A stretch of DNA of 64,000 nucleotides from Acridotheres tristis. Lineage: Eukaryota; Chordata; Aves; Passeriformes; Sturnidae. A program made the position numbers and the translations under genes. Shown here piece after piece: positions 14,101 through 24,800 of this stretch (positions within the stretch are counted from its first letter, which is position 1; the number at the start of each line of letters is the position of its first letter). Location: the NCBI GenBank assembly GCA_037013685.1, contig CM072891.1, positions 18,824,501 through 18,888,500 on the forward strand, written 5' to 3'. The notes beneath the pieces are model-generated. The model worked only from the letters and a program-made list of their open reading frames with translations. It had not been told where the DNA came from and made no database searches.

Positions 14101-14865
14101 CAGCTTAATCTCCAGCTTAGAATACAAGTTCTCACTTGCACTGAATATCTCTATGTATCTGAAACTCCTTAAGATATTTAAAAATCACTGTGGCAATAGC
14201 TGCTTATGACTGCAGACTCCAAGAAGAAATGAAATTGGAGCAGCTGGTCCTACCAAGAGATCGTTGTAATATTCCAGACTGTCTTGTGCACTTTGGGCCA
14301 GATTATGCATGCTTCCTTTTGCCATTTTAAATTAGTAAAAGAGTAATTGGCTAAAAGAGAAAGCATAAGCAAGTGACTACAATGCTAAGAGTATTTTTAC
14401 TAAAGCTTTTTTTTGACAGAGGTGTTACCAAAATTAACTAAGGATTAAAAATAAGGTTTGGGTGGTTTCTGTTCCCTGAAGAACTGGTTGTACAGGGTCT
14501 TTAGGCTTTTCCACAGCATTTGCTCCTCTTAAACAGATATTCTGGACAACACCTTTCTGTTAAAGCCAAAAAATACTTGAGTAACAGTAATTCTCAACAA
14601 GGGTTTGAGGAACAGGGTTGGTTCAGCCAGTGTTTGCTCGGTGGCTCACTGCCTCTGAGTGTTTTGACATCTTTTTCCTACCAAAGCTTACAAAGCAAGT
14701 AAGAGGTAACTGTTAGTTTTCACTGTTGACTGTGCATTCCTTTTATGCCAAACTGTTTAAAAAGTATTATTTTATGTTCTTTTTCAGATGTATAGGCTCA
14801 CACTACGAACAAGTAAAGAAGCTGTATCTCAGAGATTATGTGAATTGCTGTCAGAACAGTTTTAA
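1..14865 (+). CDS. AP2A2: AP-2 complex subunit alpha-2 (alpha-C adaptin), 3' part of gene
   Basis: Alpha-adaptin is a large subunit of the AP-2 heterotetramer, which links clathrin to PtdIns(4,5)P2 and cargo at the plasma membrane during endocytosis. The 5' end lies outside the window. Exons read: 1-60, 472-640, 1799-1936, 3178-3360, 3690-3787, 3960-4191, 4974-5147, 7049-7212, optional 8900-8977, 9870-9952, 10696-10785, 11593-11716, 12477-12593, 12775-12844, 13959-14093 and 14788-14865 (stop TAA at 14863-14865). All junctions keep phase, and the translation follows vertebrate AP2A2 closely, for example [36 protein letters not shown] and the C-terminal SEQF. AP2A2 is preferred over AP2A1 from remembered sequence: the hinge reads [13 protein letters not shown] and [10 protein letters not shown], unlike AP2A1. 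The neighbour MUC6, tail to tail, fits the known AP2A2-MUC6 synteny. Confidence 0.95.
5148..7048 (+). other. AP2A2 intron, about 1.9 kb, no recognised content
   Basis: Donor GTGAGT follows the trunk exon at 5147, and acceptor TTCCTTAG precedes 7049. The sequence is AT-rich and contains no exon, RNA gene or repeat that I recognise. Confidence 0.7.
7049..7212 (+). CDS. AP2A2: AP2A2 hinge exon
   Basis: The exon encodes the flexible Pro/Ser/Ala-rich hinge: [16 protein letters not shown], then [11 protein letters not shown] and ending DNFAR. Hinges of large adaptins are extended linkers between trunk and ear. DLLGLG resembles an adaptor-type clathrin-binding or DLL motif, but whether it binds here is inference. 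It ends in phase 2 (AG), so it can splice to 9870 (AG+G, Arg) or to the cassette exon at 8900 (AG+C, Ser). Confidence 0.9.
8900..8977 (+). CDS. AP2A2: Candidate AP2A2 alternative hinge cassette exon (26 codons)
   Basis: The acceptor is CTGAACTAG after a pyrimidine-rich stretch, and the donor is AA/GTAAGC. The 78-nt exon is open and phase-compatible with both neighbours. Inclusion changes Arg to Ser at the left join, adds an acidic segment ending in ADELFH, and makes Lys at the right join before FVCKNN. AP2A1 has a known brain- and muscle-enriched hinge insert ending, as I recall, in a similar ADELLNK before FVCKNN, so this looks like the AP2A2 paralogue of that cassette. Splicing cannot be proven from genomic DNA. 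Confidence 0.75.
9870..14865 (+). CDS. AP2A2: AP2A2 appendage (ear) domain exons and stop codon
   Basis: Exons 9870-9952, 10696-10785, 11593-11716, 12477-12593, 12775-12844, 13959-14093 and 14788-14865 encode the alpha ear, a beta-sandwich plus platform that recruits accessory proteins carrying DPF/DPW and FXDXF motifs. Recognisable segments are [32 protein letters not shown] and [15 protein letters not shown], then [12 protein letters not shown] and the terminal SEQF. The junction 10785/11593 belongs to a probable U12 intron. The introns 9953-10695, 11717-12476 and 14094-14787 hold nothing I recognise. Confidence 0.93.
10786..11592 (+). other. AP2A2: Probable U12-type (minor spliceosome) intron of AP2A2
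   Basis: The only frame-consistent 5' splice site reads ATATCCTTAA at 10786-10795, the U12 AT-AC class consensus, and there is no GT donor at the required place. TTCCTTAAC at 11573-11581 matches the U12 branch-site consensus and lies about 12 nt before the frame-required 3' end. That end reads CCTAT/GC, so the termini would be AT-AT rather than AT-AC. Both flanking exons then keep phase (1 into 2) and give QSSLNLQTKP, against QPNLNLQTKP in human as I recall. Confidence 0.7.
12895..13461 (-). mobile_element. Solo LTR, avian ERVL-type, antisense to AP2A2
   Basis: On the + strand this begins TCGTGTTTTAACCCCAGC and ends near CCCAAATTAGCA. This is the reverse complement of an abundant avian LTR whose 3' end resembles TTAAACCACGACA. 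Internal landmarks include GTAACAGTTACTTGGGAAG, GACATCTTACAGTATGG and TGTGTTATCAACTGTTTTC. The element at 43906-44516 is the same family in the other orientation. It starts about 50 bp after the donor of exon 12775-12844. No internal coding region is present. The ends are approximate. Confidence 0.75.
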
Positions 14866-14919
14866 TATTAACCATGTCAGTTTTGGTTTTTCCACTTATA
14901 TCACTGTCATCATACTGCA

Positions 14920-14925
14920 AATAAA
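14920..14925 (+). terminator. AATAAA, proximal AP2A2 poly(A) signal candidate
   Basis: AATAAA lies 55 nt after the AP2A2 stop and is followed within 30 nt by a T/G-containing stretch. It would give a very short 3' UTR. Use is unproven. Confidence 0.4.
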
Positions 14926-15818
14926 TGTCTTGTACATCACTGTCTGAGTACTGCAATGTTAACCAATACCAGTTCCCTGCCTTAATAAGACTTGACCCTT
15001 GTTTGAAATTAAGACTATAAAATGTACAGTACAGGGAAGTGACTTTTTCCATTAGAAATGGCTTTTAGTGTGTTACACAAAGGGTGGGAGGGCTGTCTTT
15101 TGCTCCTTTTATTTGCAGAGGTCAGGCTTTTAAACTTGTTGAAGGGAAATTGTTTTAGTAGTGGCAATCAAGGATTTCAGCTGAAAATAGCTCAAAAACC
15201 TTCTGCTTCAGTACCTTTGAGAGATACTTCCTCTGCTCTGAGCTGAAAGAAACCAATGTACTGCTGCTCAGGAAGGTTAATTCCCATGTTAATGTAGAGT
15301 CAAAACTTTCTAAAGTTGAACATTGCCACAAGTTGTCTACTGGATGGAAGGGCAGATTTGAAGATGTGTGAATCTGATTAAAGTGAACATTGTGTCGCCA
15401 ATCTTTGTATTTGAAAAATGCCACAGGACCAGAGTCTTCAAAGTATTAATCTTGTAATATTTTACACCTTAATGTTTTCTGATCTTTGGATTGAACACAA
15501 AAGTTACCCTTAATCCTTCTGCTTATCTCCATTAATGAGGTGAGCTGCTCTGGTAGGGGGTGAATGAGTATATACTTGTTTGTTGTTTCTCAGTGAAGTT
15601 AAATATTCTGTTCTATGTTTTTTTCTGTTTGCCATCAGACTTCACAAGTAATAGTCCTAATGATGTGATACAATTAACTGCAGAAACTAGTACTGTGTAA
15701 AAGAAGTGGGAAGAAATGGGCCCTTGAAGGGCTGTAAGGCATGCACTCTTAGTTGAAAATGGAATTTTAATCAATATCTTTTCCCCGGTGTACATTAATG
15801 TTCAGACTCAAGAGGTTG

Positions 15819-15824
15819 AATAAA
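15819..15824 (+). terminator. AATAAA, second AP2A2 poly(A) signal candidate
   Basis: A second AATAAA, about 950 nt after the stop, would give a UTR of about 1 kb. No further support is visible. Confidence 0.3.
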
Positions 15825-18490
15825 TGATATCTAAGCAGTTTCCTTCCTGTCAGTGGTAAAAATGTCCAACATGGTGTAGAAAACTTCAGTTGGAACTGAA
15901 AGCAGAAGACCTCAAAGTGTTCAGCTTTTCTAGTGGTTTTTACAGCCAAAGTCTTTGTACCTTGTTTAACATCAAACTCTGCAGCCTCTCTGCAGAAGTC
16001 AGTGGACTGAAATTTTGGCTCACACTCCTCAAGCCTTGAGGTGCAACAGAGGCTGCTAAACCAAAGCAGGTGAGGCAGCCCAGTTAAAAACCCTGGGCTG
16101 GTGTCAGCGAGAGCTACAGATCATGGGGAACAAAATCAGCTCCAGCTGACAGGAGAAGGGAACCTCAGGTCGAGATTTCCTCATGGTCATTGAAAGGAAG
16201 CCTGCACAACACACACAGACAAGTGTGCCCAGGGAATGAAGGTGTTGAGTCATGGTGGGGACACTGAAAATACATTTAAATGAGGCTGCTGTCATGCTGC
16301 TCAGTGCTCAGCAGGGGACAGGATTCTCCATCATTGAGTGTGCCTTGTTTTTTGACTTCAGTGCTTTGAGCTTAAGTGATGGAACTGGGAGATTATCACT
16401 TGGTTTGGCTGAAGGCTCCTGATGGTACTTGAGTAAAAGTGAAAAATGAGGAACGAAGGTTTGGCTGTGATGTGTGGATTTTGGGGGATATGTTTTGTTT
16501 TTCCAGAAATGGTAACTATGGATACAAAGGCTGGAAACTGGGCTAAAGGCTTGGTCTTTCTGCAAAAGTTCTCTTGAACAACTGGCCCCTTTAAGGCCTT
16601 TCAAATTCTTCTTACTTAAGACTCTTCAGTCATAAATATTGTCATTGAAAATCTTGGTGGGCAGTTCCTGCAGTCAGGTTGGGCAGTTGGCAAATACTGA
16701 TGGAATACCTTTTGTTTTGCCCTCTCGATGTTCTGTGTGTCATTATTAGTCCTGTTGTGTTAACCATGCTCTTGGCTGCTCTGTTAAAATCTGATGTGCT
16801 GAACTAAAGGGAGTCTTAGCAAGGACAAGAGGACGAGGTTCTTTTGTATTTTCCAAATCCTGTTGTATATCTGTCCCCCTGAAAAAATGTTCTGTGCCCT
16901 CATTAAAGGACACCTTGAGACACTGCACTACTTTATTTCACTTTGCTTTGGTTCAAGCTGTGCTAAAATGTGCATTAAAATGTGGGAAGGAGGGAGGGTA
17001 AGGGAAAGTGTCTTTTCAGTGGTGACTGTGTTAAGCTTATGACTGTTCACTCTTTGTATTAAATGTCAGCTCAATGAAGCCATGAGCAGAAAAGTGAACA
17101 AATTAAAGACAAATACTTGATTTTTTTTTTTTTTTTGTGAATGATGGTTAACTTACCAGTGATGTATCCTGTCAAGCAGACAAAGTAATTTCTGCAGTAA
17201 ACAGTGTTATTGTTTTTAAGTGCAGTATTTTCAGGCATTGACATGTGAAAATAACTGAATAGCAAAACAGGTAGCATATGTTCATTCTTGACCTACACTC
17301 CAGTATGTAACATTTATGGTGATTGTCTTATTTGTATAAAACAAAGTTCTGTCAAATTAAGTGGAGAATTTTCATATAGAAGACTATATATTAGACTATA
17401 TTCATCAGAAGAACATATTAAGATTAAATAAATGATTAGAACAGTGATGAAACTGTCCTTTTTTTGTGTGGGGGCATGAAGGTGTAAAAATACTCTCATG
17501 GAATGGTTGTTGTGGAACACAATTCCTGTGATTCTTTTATGAGACAGACTGTTGGGTTCATTCACTGCAATCTCACCTGGTCTACAGATACCTGCTCCCC
17601 CACTGCATGAGTTTGATTTTGTTCTTGTTTGCTTACAAGTTACAAATATTTTAAAAGAGCTCCAGCTGTAAAATCTTTCTCCCTAGAGTGTTTAACAACA
17701 GTAAGTACATGAGCAGTACTTGATGCAGTAGACTCCTCTAATAGTGGGGTAGGGTTGAGGCTAAGCAGCACACACTGCATTGCATACAGGGTTGATGGCA
17801 CTGTAGAAGAGTAGTCATCTAAATGCTAAATAACCTCATTTAAGCTTTAAACCTATGCTTCAGATTCTTCTCTTAACTTGCTAAAAGGGGAAAAAAACCC
17901 ACTGAGCTTTTGTGCAATAATACAGCTTTTTCTTAAATGACTTGCAAAAAAAGTAAAAGATGGTCTAGAGTGGAAGCAAGTAGAAATTGCTTGTGAGTAA
18001 ACCACTTATATCCTGTTAGATGCCTGTGGGCTTGGATTTCTTGCAGAGAAATGCCCTCAGGCTTTCTGCTTTATCCCAGAGCTGCTCCATGCCTGTTAGT
18101 TATGTTTCTAGAAATGTCCCACCACACTAAGGGTGCTTGTGGAAACCTCACCATTCACTTTTGGGTCATGTAGCACCTTGTTTTCCAGCCCTGTGGGTGA
18201 TGAGCACATGTGCTGTGTCTACCTTCAAAGACAAGAGAGAGGTCACTTCCCTTCTCCCACTGAAATAGTGGGCTCTTCCCCACTGTAGTGAACCTGATGG
18301 ACTCTATTTCACTTAAAATGGTCAAATAAGGAGAAAGAAGGTAGCAAATTCAGTTCCTTCTACTTTATTTGAACATTGAAGTTTTGTTACTGCCCAGTGC
18401 ATGGGCCAGGTTGTTGCCTCTGGTTAAATAAATCACCCTGATCAAAGCCAAACCGTTTCTTCCCTCCTGATCCCCACCCTAAACCTGTTT

Positions 18491-18496
18491 TTTATT
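18491..18496 (-). terminator. AATAAA on the minus strand, MUC6 poly(A) signal candidate
   Basis: TTTATT on the + strand reads AATAAA on the - strand, about 212 nt after the MUC6 stop at 18708. Another copy lies at 18364-18369. Either could end the mucin transcript. Confidence 0.45.
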
Positions 18497-18707
18497 TCTG
18501 TGCCTGGTTTTTCTTTCCTCTTCTGCACCCCACCCTGCTCCTGATCAGGAATAATTTATCTGGTAGCTCCATTGGTAGTCCAGGCAGGCTGACAGCAAGG
18601 CTGTCCTGTGTAATCAGTACAAGAGAACCCAGCAATGAGCTGTGGAAGGATTAACTTGTGGTCAGAGTTTAATTACAAAAAATGTTATCTGCAGCCATCA
18701 GGTCTGG

Positions 18708-18885
18708 CTATTGTGTGCAACTGTCAAAGTTACACACACAGCCACTAAATACAATTATTTCTGTGATGAGCTTCTTTCCAGGGTTGTCTGGGTCTTGGCA
18801 TGGTAGTTGGAATTGCTTCTTAAGAAGTTCCAGTGGCCTACAGCAGCCACATGCTGTGCTGACTGTCATCTTCTCAACATCCAGC
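18708..18885 (-). CDS. MUC6: MUC6 last coding exon: cystine knot, second half
   Basis: The acceptor CCACACAG precedes 18885 and the stop TAG is at 18708-18710. The exon encodes LDVEKMTVSTACGCCRPLE and ends in VFSGCVCNFDSCTQ. The C-G-C-C motif and the final C-V-C...C pattern are those of the C-terminal cystine-knot domain, which forms disulphide-linked mucin dimers in the ER. The spacing of 16 residues between the CEGSC cysteine and CGCC equals my memory of human MUC6. Confidence 0.93.
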
Positions 18886-21800
18886 CTGTGTGGAAGGGAG
18901 GGAGAATCAGTTGGCATTTGTTTCCAGCATTTTAGGCTCACAGCCTTTCAAGTCCATGAACCTCTTTCTTTCCTATGGTGGGAATTTTAGAGGAAAGAGC
19001 ACAGCCCTCAGCTGAATGGTTCTGTAAACTGCAGGACTACAAACAATGTGGGAAATGATTCCATTTTAAATTCTCATGATGCAGAAATTCTGGTGTGCTG
19101 AGCTGCTGCCTTCTATTTTAGAACAAGATGGATTAGATGATCCTTGTGGGTCCTTTCCAGCTTGGGATAGTGTGTGATTCTATGATCTCATCATCTCTTA
19201 GGCCTCAGACTTCACTGGAAAACTAACAGAATTTGATTCTCCTGGTCTCTTTTTGGCCTTCTGAATATTTCTAAAGTAACTAGGGATTAAATTTGTTAAA
19301 GTTATGCACTGGACCATTTAGAGTTCATAAAATCTCTCTTTTGCAGATGCTGAATTATGTGTGTTCCATTTGCAGTTCACAGAGGGAGGAAAACCCCTTT
19401 CTCCCTCTGAACAGTTGGTGCTGCAGTCTGAGGTGGTGGCTGGATGATGCCAGTTCTGGGGGTGAGGTCAGCTAATAAGGTAGAAGACTTGCATAGAATT
19501 GCTGAGTTCACAGTAACAGAGCACAGGTAGGTGAAGTGAGAGCTTGAATAGGCAGGTAAGGATTTGAGTCTGGCCTTACAGTACTGCAGTTCTTAGGCTG
19601 TTGATTCCTGACTGTGTTCAGCCTCCTGCTGGACTTGGTTCTGCTTTTCTCTTTGTCAGTGGGAAACTCTATCAATAACAGGCCAGAACTCAGGTATGGG
19701 AAAAAGAGAGTTAAGGAAAACAATATTTTCTGGAAAAACCTTTTTTGAAGTGGAAAAAAGTTTTCTTGGTTTCAACTAAAACTGGGTTTTAACCACAGCC
19801 TTCTTAGCAATTGAGACAAACCTTAAGTCTAAAAGTCTCCCTCCAGGTTTCACAGACCTTTGTCAACTTTGGGGATACAAGGTCAGTCACTCAGTTTTCA
19901 AAATGCTGGGGGACACCTGAATGTGCTTTGAAGGGGACAATTTTTAGCATCAGGATTAATTTAAATTAGTTTCTGCAAAAGCAAAGCCCTTCACTGATTG
20001 CTTTCCATTCTTTAACATTGTATTGGCTTGGGTTGTTGGGAATGTAACTTTTTTCCTCAATAACTGAACTCTAATACTGCTGCACTGTTTACTTGTATTG
20101 AAGCTGTGATTTCCTGTCAAATTCTCCTAATGGGCAGCAGAACTGCACAGGCTCAGATAGTACCTTTGCAATTATAAAATACACATGAATTACACTATTA
20201 AGGGCATGTTACAAGACAATTGAAGTGACATTACTTACCTTAGATGAAATTTCTCATTTTACTGCCTTAGCTATTTGAAATAGGTATTTGTAGTCTAAAC
20301 TACTTTTTCAATCTTTAACAAGCAAACAAACAAAACCAAAACCCCAACTATCAAAACAACAAAGAAGCCCTCCAAACCTGCAGCACTGATGTATGGCTTT
20401 TTTCAAAAACAAAACAACAAAAACTTAAGGAAGTGAGATGACCTTCCCTGATTAGATGTAAATCCCTGTGTCATAAATTACCTTATTGTTGCCATTAACT
20501 GGTTTATACAGCAACATTGTATATTACTGGATGGATTCTAACCACATTTTCCTCCCTGAATTATAAAGGCACAGTAATTCATAAATTTCCCGACTTACAG
20601 ATGACTAAATAAGGAAAAGAACTTTAGTACTGTACAGCCTCAGTTCTCCTTACTTTGTTGAAGATGGACACGATCCTTCACATCGGCTCAAAGTGACATT
20701 TGTGGAACATCCTTTGTAAGTTATTTCTTCTTCATATTCAACTGCTCTACAAGGTTCTGTCAAGTGTAAAAAAAAATTCTGCTATAATTCATCTTGGTCT
20801 TCTTGAGTGACCTTTGTTAGATGCCAAAAGCCTCCACACTTGGTTTCATGGAAAACCATTCTTACTGCATGAGATAATTAACAAGTCACAAGTGAGTTAC
20901 ACAGCAAGTGAAGGTTTTAAACTGGGCACTAAAGTTGCAGGAGAGGCTTACCCTGGAGGACAACAAAAGAAAATAATTTTAAAAGGAAATTTTATTTTTT
21001 AAGAAAACAGGAGTTGTTGGAATTAGAAATGAGCAAAAAAAATCCTGTTAAGAATATAGTACACATTCAGTCCAGCATGGAAAAACTAATTCCCTGCTGA
21101 GAAGACAAAGATGCAAAGAGAACAACCAGTTGGCTCATTCTGGTAGAATTATTTCTGGTTCACAGACTTTACTTACTTGAAAATTGCCTAATTTACTCAT
21201 TTTAGGGATATATTTATGGGTAGCCAGAAGTTTACAACTTGCCTTACTACGGAGAATGTTTAATGCTACATGTTAGGTAATAATTCTATGTGTCAGTGTT
21301 ATATTTCTCCTGGCTTGAAGCACCACACTAAGTGCTTTATGAAGCAGAAAGCTGACTGAAAACACAGGTTTTCCAAGGAGTTCAAAGACAGTGTTTGAAG
21401 TTTATATTAAGGAGAACAAAGATGTTGAAAACTATGAAGGCAATTCATGCACTGCTCACACCTGATCCTGCACAATGGTCTTTTAAGCACATTCAGGTTC
21501 CCTGCTGAGAGAAAGGTTCTCGATTATTGAACAGTATTGCTGGGGAGGCTCAGTTAATGCTGTAGTGTGGTTTTGGGATTTTCTTATTGGAAAATAAGTC
21601 AACTACTCAGTGGGCAGTAGCCTAAGATGCTGTATCTCTACGCCCAAGTGTGCAGAGCATATGAGAGCTAACAGGAAGGCTGCAGGGTAATGAGGGGAGA
21701 GCCTGTTCCAATAAAACATTTCTTACACTGCTTTTTAAGATGACAGAATAAATGTTCTGTGGCTCTCCTGAAGTGCATCCCGTCAGACTCTTTAACTCAC

Positions 21801-24800
21801 ACTTAATGCTTAAAATACTGAATAGCAGGGAATCCGTATGAAATCTAAGACATCAGGCAATAGCTTTATAAAAAATAACTGCAGAAAGGCAAAAAGAAAA
21901 GATGGAGCCAGTGGGTACAAACAGGATCAGAGCCAAATGATATGTAAAAAAAATTCATACACTCATTAAAAAAAAAGGCATTAAAAGCAAATCCATGCCA
22001 AAGGAAATGATATGGAGATACATTACCATGTGGCACTGTTGATGGCACAGCAGAGGACAGGGATGTTGAAAGTCCAGAGGTGAGAGGAGGAGAGGATGTT
22101 GTGCTGGCAGTGGTCAGTGTTGTTGTTCGCAGGGAACTCCTTTCAACCGACTCTGTAGAAGCCATAGTGATAACATGGGGAGCAAAGGTAATGGCTGTAG
22201 ATAGAACAGTTGGGATCAGTGCTGGCCTGGACTGGGCAGAGATACTGGTAGGGACAGCTAATGAAGATATTTCGCCATGTGGAGTTGATGTGGTGTTCTG
22301 GAAGTAAGAATGTGTGGTGCTCTCAGCAGACTTAAATGTGGAAGTAGTCAGGGGTGTAGGCACAGACATTGTGCTGACGGTTGGGACCAAAGCAGAAGAG
22401 AATGGAGACGTGGCAGTGGATGGCAGCCGGGTGCTGAGTGGGCTGCTGGGAACAGGTGGAGAGCTGGGATTTGGAGAGGTTTCCAGAGGCACTTCTGTGG
22501 AGACGGAGGTCTTGGAGGTGCTGCTGATGGAGGTAGTGGCTGTGGTCTTGTGCGTGGTCACAGGTGGCACAATGTGCGACACAGCTGACTGTTCATGGGT
22601 GAACACTGCCAGGAGGAAGGTACAGGTAAAACTGAGGATGCTCACCTGGCCAATTCTTCACACTCCTTATTCAGACATAGCAACAGAATCAGAAAAGCCA
22701 ATGCAGGAACACCCACGCCAGTCAAGAGAAAGATAGTTTGCAGAAGTGAAGAAACTAAAAACCAAATGAAGATCCACCTATGAGATGCAAAGGCAGTCAC
22801 TCACCACATCCCACCACTTGCCAATATCCAGCCACTTTCCAAACAATGGCAACTTGAGAGTAACTGCCCTACTGTCCCACTGTAGAGCTCAGCATGATGT
22901 TCTGTGGTGTGCTCTGTGGCTACTGGCTTTGGGCTAGCTATGCTGGCTTTGTCCCTGATGGATATGTGAGCACCCCATGCCCACTCCCTGGCTGGCAGAA
23001 GGACAAACAGAGGAGGCCCAGGGGCTGAGCAATCACCACAACACTTCTGTGCCATCAACACTGGCTGGGACTCACATCTAAAACAGCACCAGGAAACCTG
23101 CAAGGAGCAATAATTAATTCGATCCCAAACAGAGCCAGTGCACAGGCCCAAGAATACACTGGGGAATAAAGCAGATAAGAGGCAAAGTGGACACACAACT
23201 ACAGAATTGGGATGTGGTTTTGGAAACGAAAAATGAATATAGGGAGCATAAGTAAAATGACAAATAAAGGTGGAGTGAGAAAGAGAAAGCAGGAGAAGGA
23301 TAGCTGGGAAGGAGCCTTACCTGGCTGTGAGGAGCTGAGCCGCGTTGAGGACACGGTTGAGGAGGGAGAAGAAGCAGGAGATGGCAGCGTGCTGGTTTTG
23401 GCTGTGGTGGGTGCAGAGGACTCAGTTCCAGGAGACTCCTTTGCAGCACTGGTTGTTGGGGAAGAGGGCCTGGGCCTCAGGGTTGTAGGTGTAGGCCTGG
23501 GGCTGGTGCTGGGAGCTGCTGGGGAGGAGCCTGTGGAAGTGGTGGCCGTGGATGGCAGCCGCGTGCTGAGCGGGCTGCTGGGGGCAGGGGCAGAGCTGGG
23601 ATTTGGAGTTGCTGTTTCCAGAGGGGCTCCTGGGCTGCTTGGTGGGCTGGCTGCTGTGGAGACAGAGGTCTTGGATGTGCTGCTGATGGAGGTGGCTGTG
23701 CTGGTCTTGTGTGTGGTCAGATGTGTCCCAACGTGTGGCACAGCTGAATGTTCATGGGTGAAGGCTGTCAGGAGAAAAGCACAGGGCAGTTGTGTATTGT
23801 TGGGTCGACTGGTGCTGTGCTTGAGGCAGAAAACACAGCACTTGATGATCCATGTGACAAAAGCCCCTTTATTCTTCTGACTTCTCCTTAATTGTCTTTC
23901 TTAATGTTCTTAGGTAAGCGCTTGTGATTGGTTCTAAGTTCCGTCTGCACAGCCCTCTGACCAACTGCCTCTGGAGCTTAGGCTGGAACTCATCGGGACA
24001 CATCCTTGTCCATCTCCAATTCTCTCCTATCTCTGTTCTCTGGGGGCCTGTCTATTAGGTCAGGCCACTTCTTTATCAATGGCCAAATTCACTGCCCAGT
24101 GCAAGCCAGCTTGCACTGTGACAGTGTACGAAGGTAAGAAGAGTAAGAAATGGAGGTGGTGAGAGGAATCAGAATGGGGAGAGAATTTAAAATGGGATGC
24201 CTATCCAGCACTGAGTGTTCCTGGGAAAAAAGGAGCACTGGGACTGTGAGTCTTCCCCACCAGTCACTGTCTGGATCCTGCCCTAAAAATGGAGGAAATG
24301 GATAGAGCTGGTCTTGTGCGTGGTCACATGTGTCCCAACGTGTGGCACAGCTGACTGTTCATGGGTGAAGGCTGTCAGGAGGGAAGCAGAGGTCAGCGGT
24401 GGATGAGGGCAGAAGGGGAAAGCAAAGAAGGTTGGTTGAAGCTCCAGACTTTGAGCATAAGGAGGACCAGAATTTTTGCACTGCAGTGCGTATTTCCAAG
24501 TTGGACGGAGTACTAGGATTGTGTCCTGTCCCTGAGCTGCTGCTCATTTGTCCCTTAAGTGAGGAGAAATGGACAGGATGCTTTCCTAGGGGCAAAATCT
24601 CTCTTCCTCTTCTTGGACCATGGCTCTTTCTGAATGTTTATGTCCTTTCAAGGAACTGGAAGTGTGTAAGGACTGCTCCATTAAGAATGCATATCAGGAT
24701 ACAGGAGAGTGACTTTTATCATGTGCCGTACTGAAGGATGGCAATATCACTGTGTTGATGAAGAAAGAAAAGGGAATGGAGAGCAATAAGTAAAACAACC

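Larger units (their letters stand above)
14866..18707. other. Tail-to-tail intergenic region and 3' UTRs of AP2A2 (+) and MUC6 (-)
   Basis: No coding exon was recognised. The stretch must hold the AP2A2 3' UTR (candidate poly(A) signals at 14920 and 15819 on the + strand) and the MUC6 3' UTR (candidates on the - strand at 18491-18496 and 18364-18369). A T-run lies at about 17119-17135. Avian AP2A2 3' UTRs may be long, so the real transcript ends could be well inside this interval. Confidence 0.7.

Noticed and set aside
18708..18990. A + strand frame of 102 codons over the last MUC6 exon
   Set aside because: The minus strand encodes a clear cystine knot here with CGCC and CVC motifs, so the plus frame is a shadow.
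22801..23196. Minus-strand frame of 131 codons between R7 and the last PTS exon
   Set aside because: It contains many cysteines, has no Ser/Thr/Pro bias, and shows no splice sites that would join it in phase 1.
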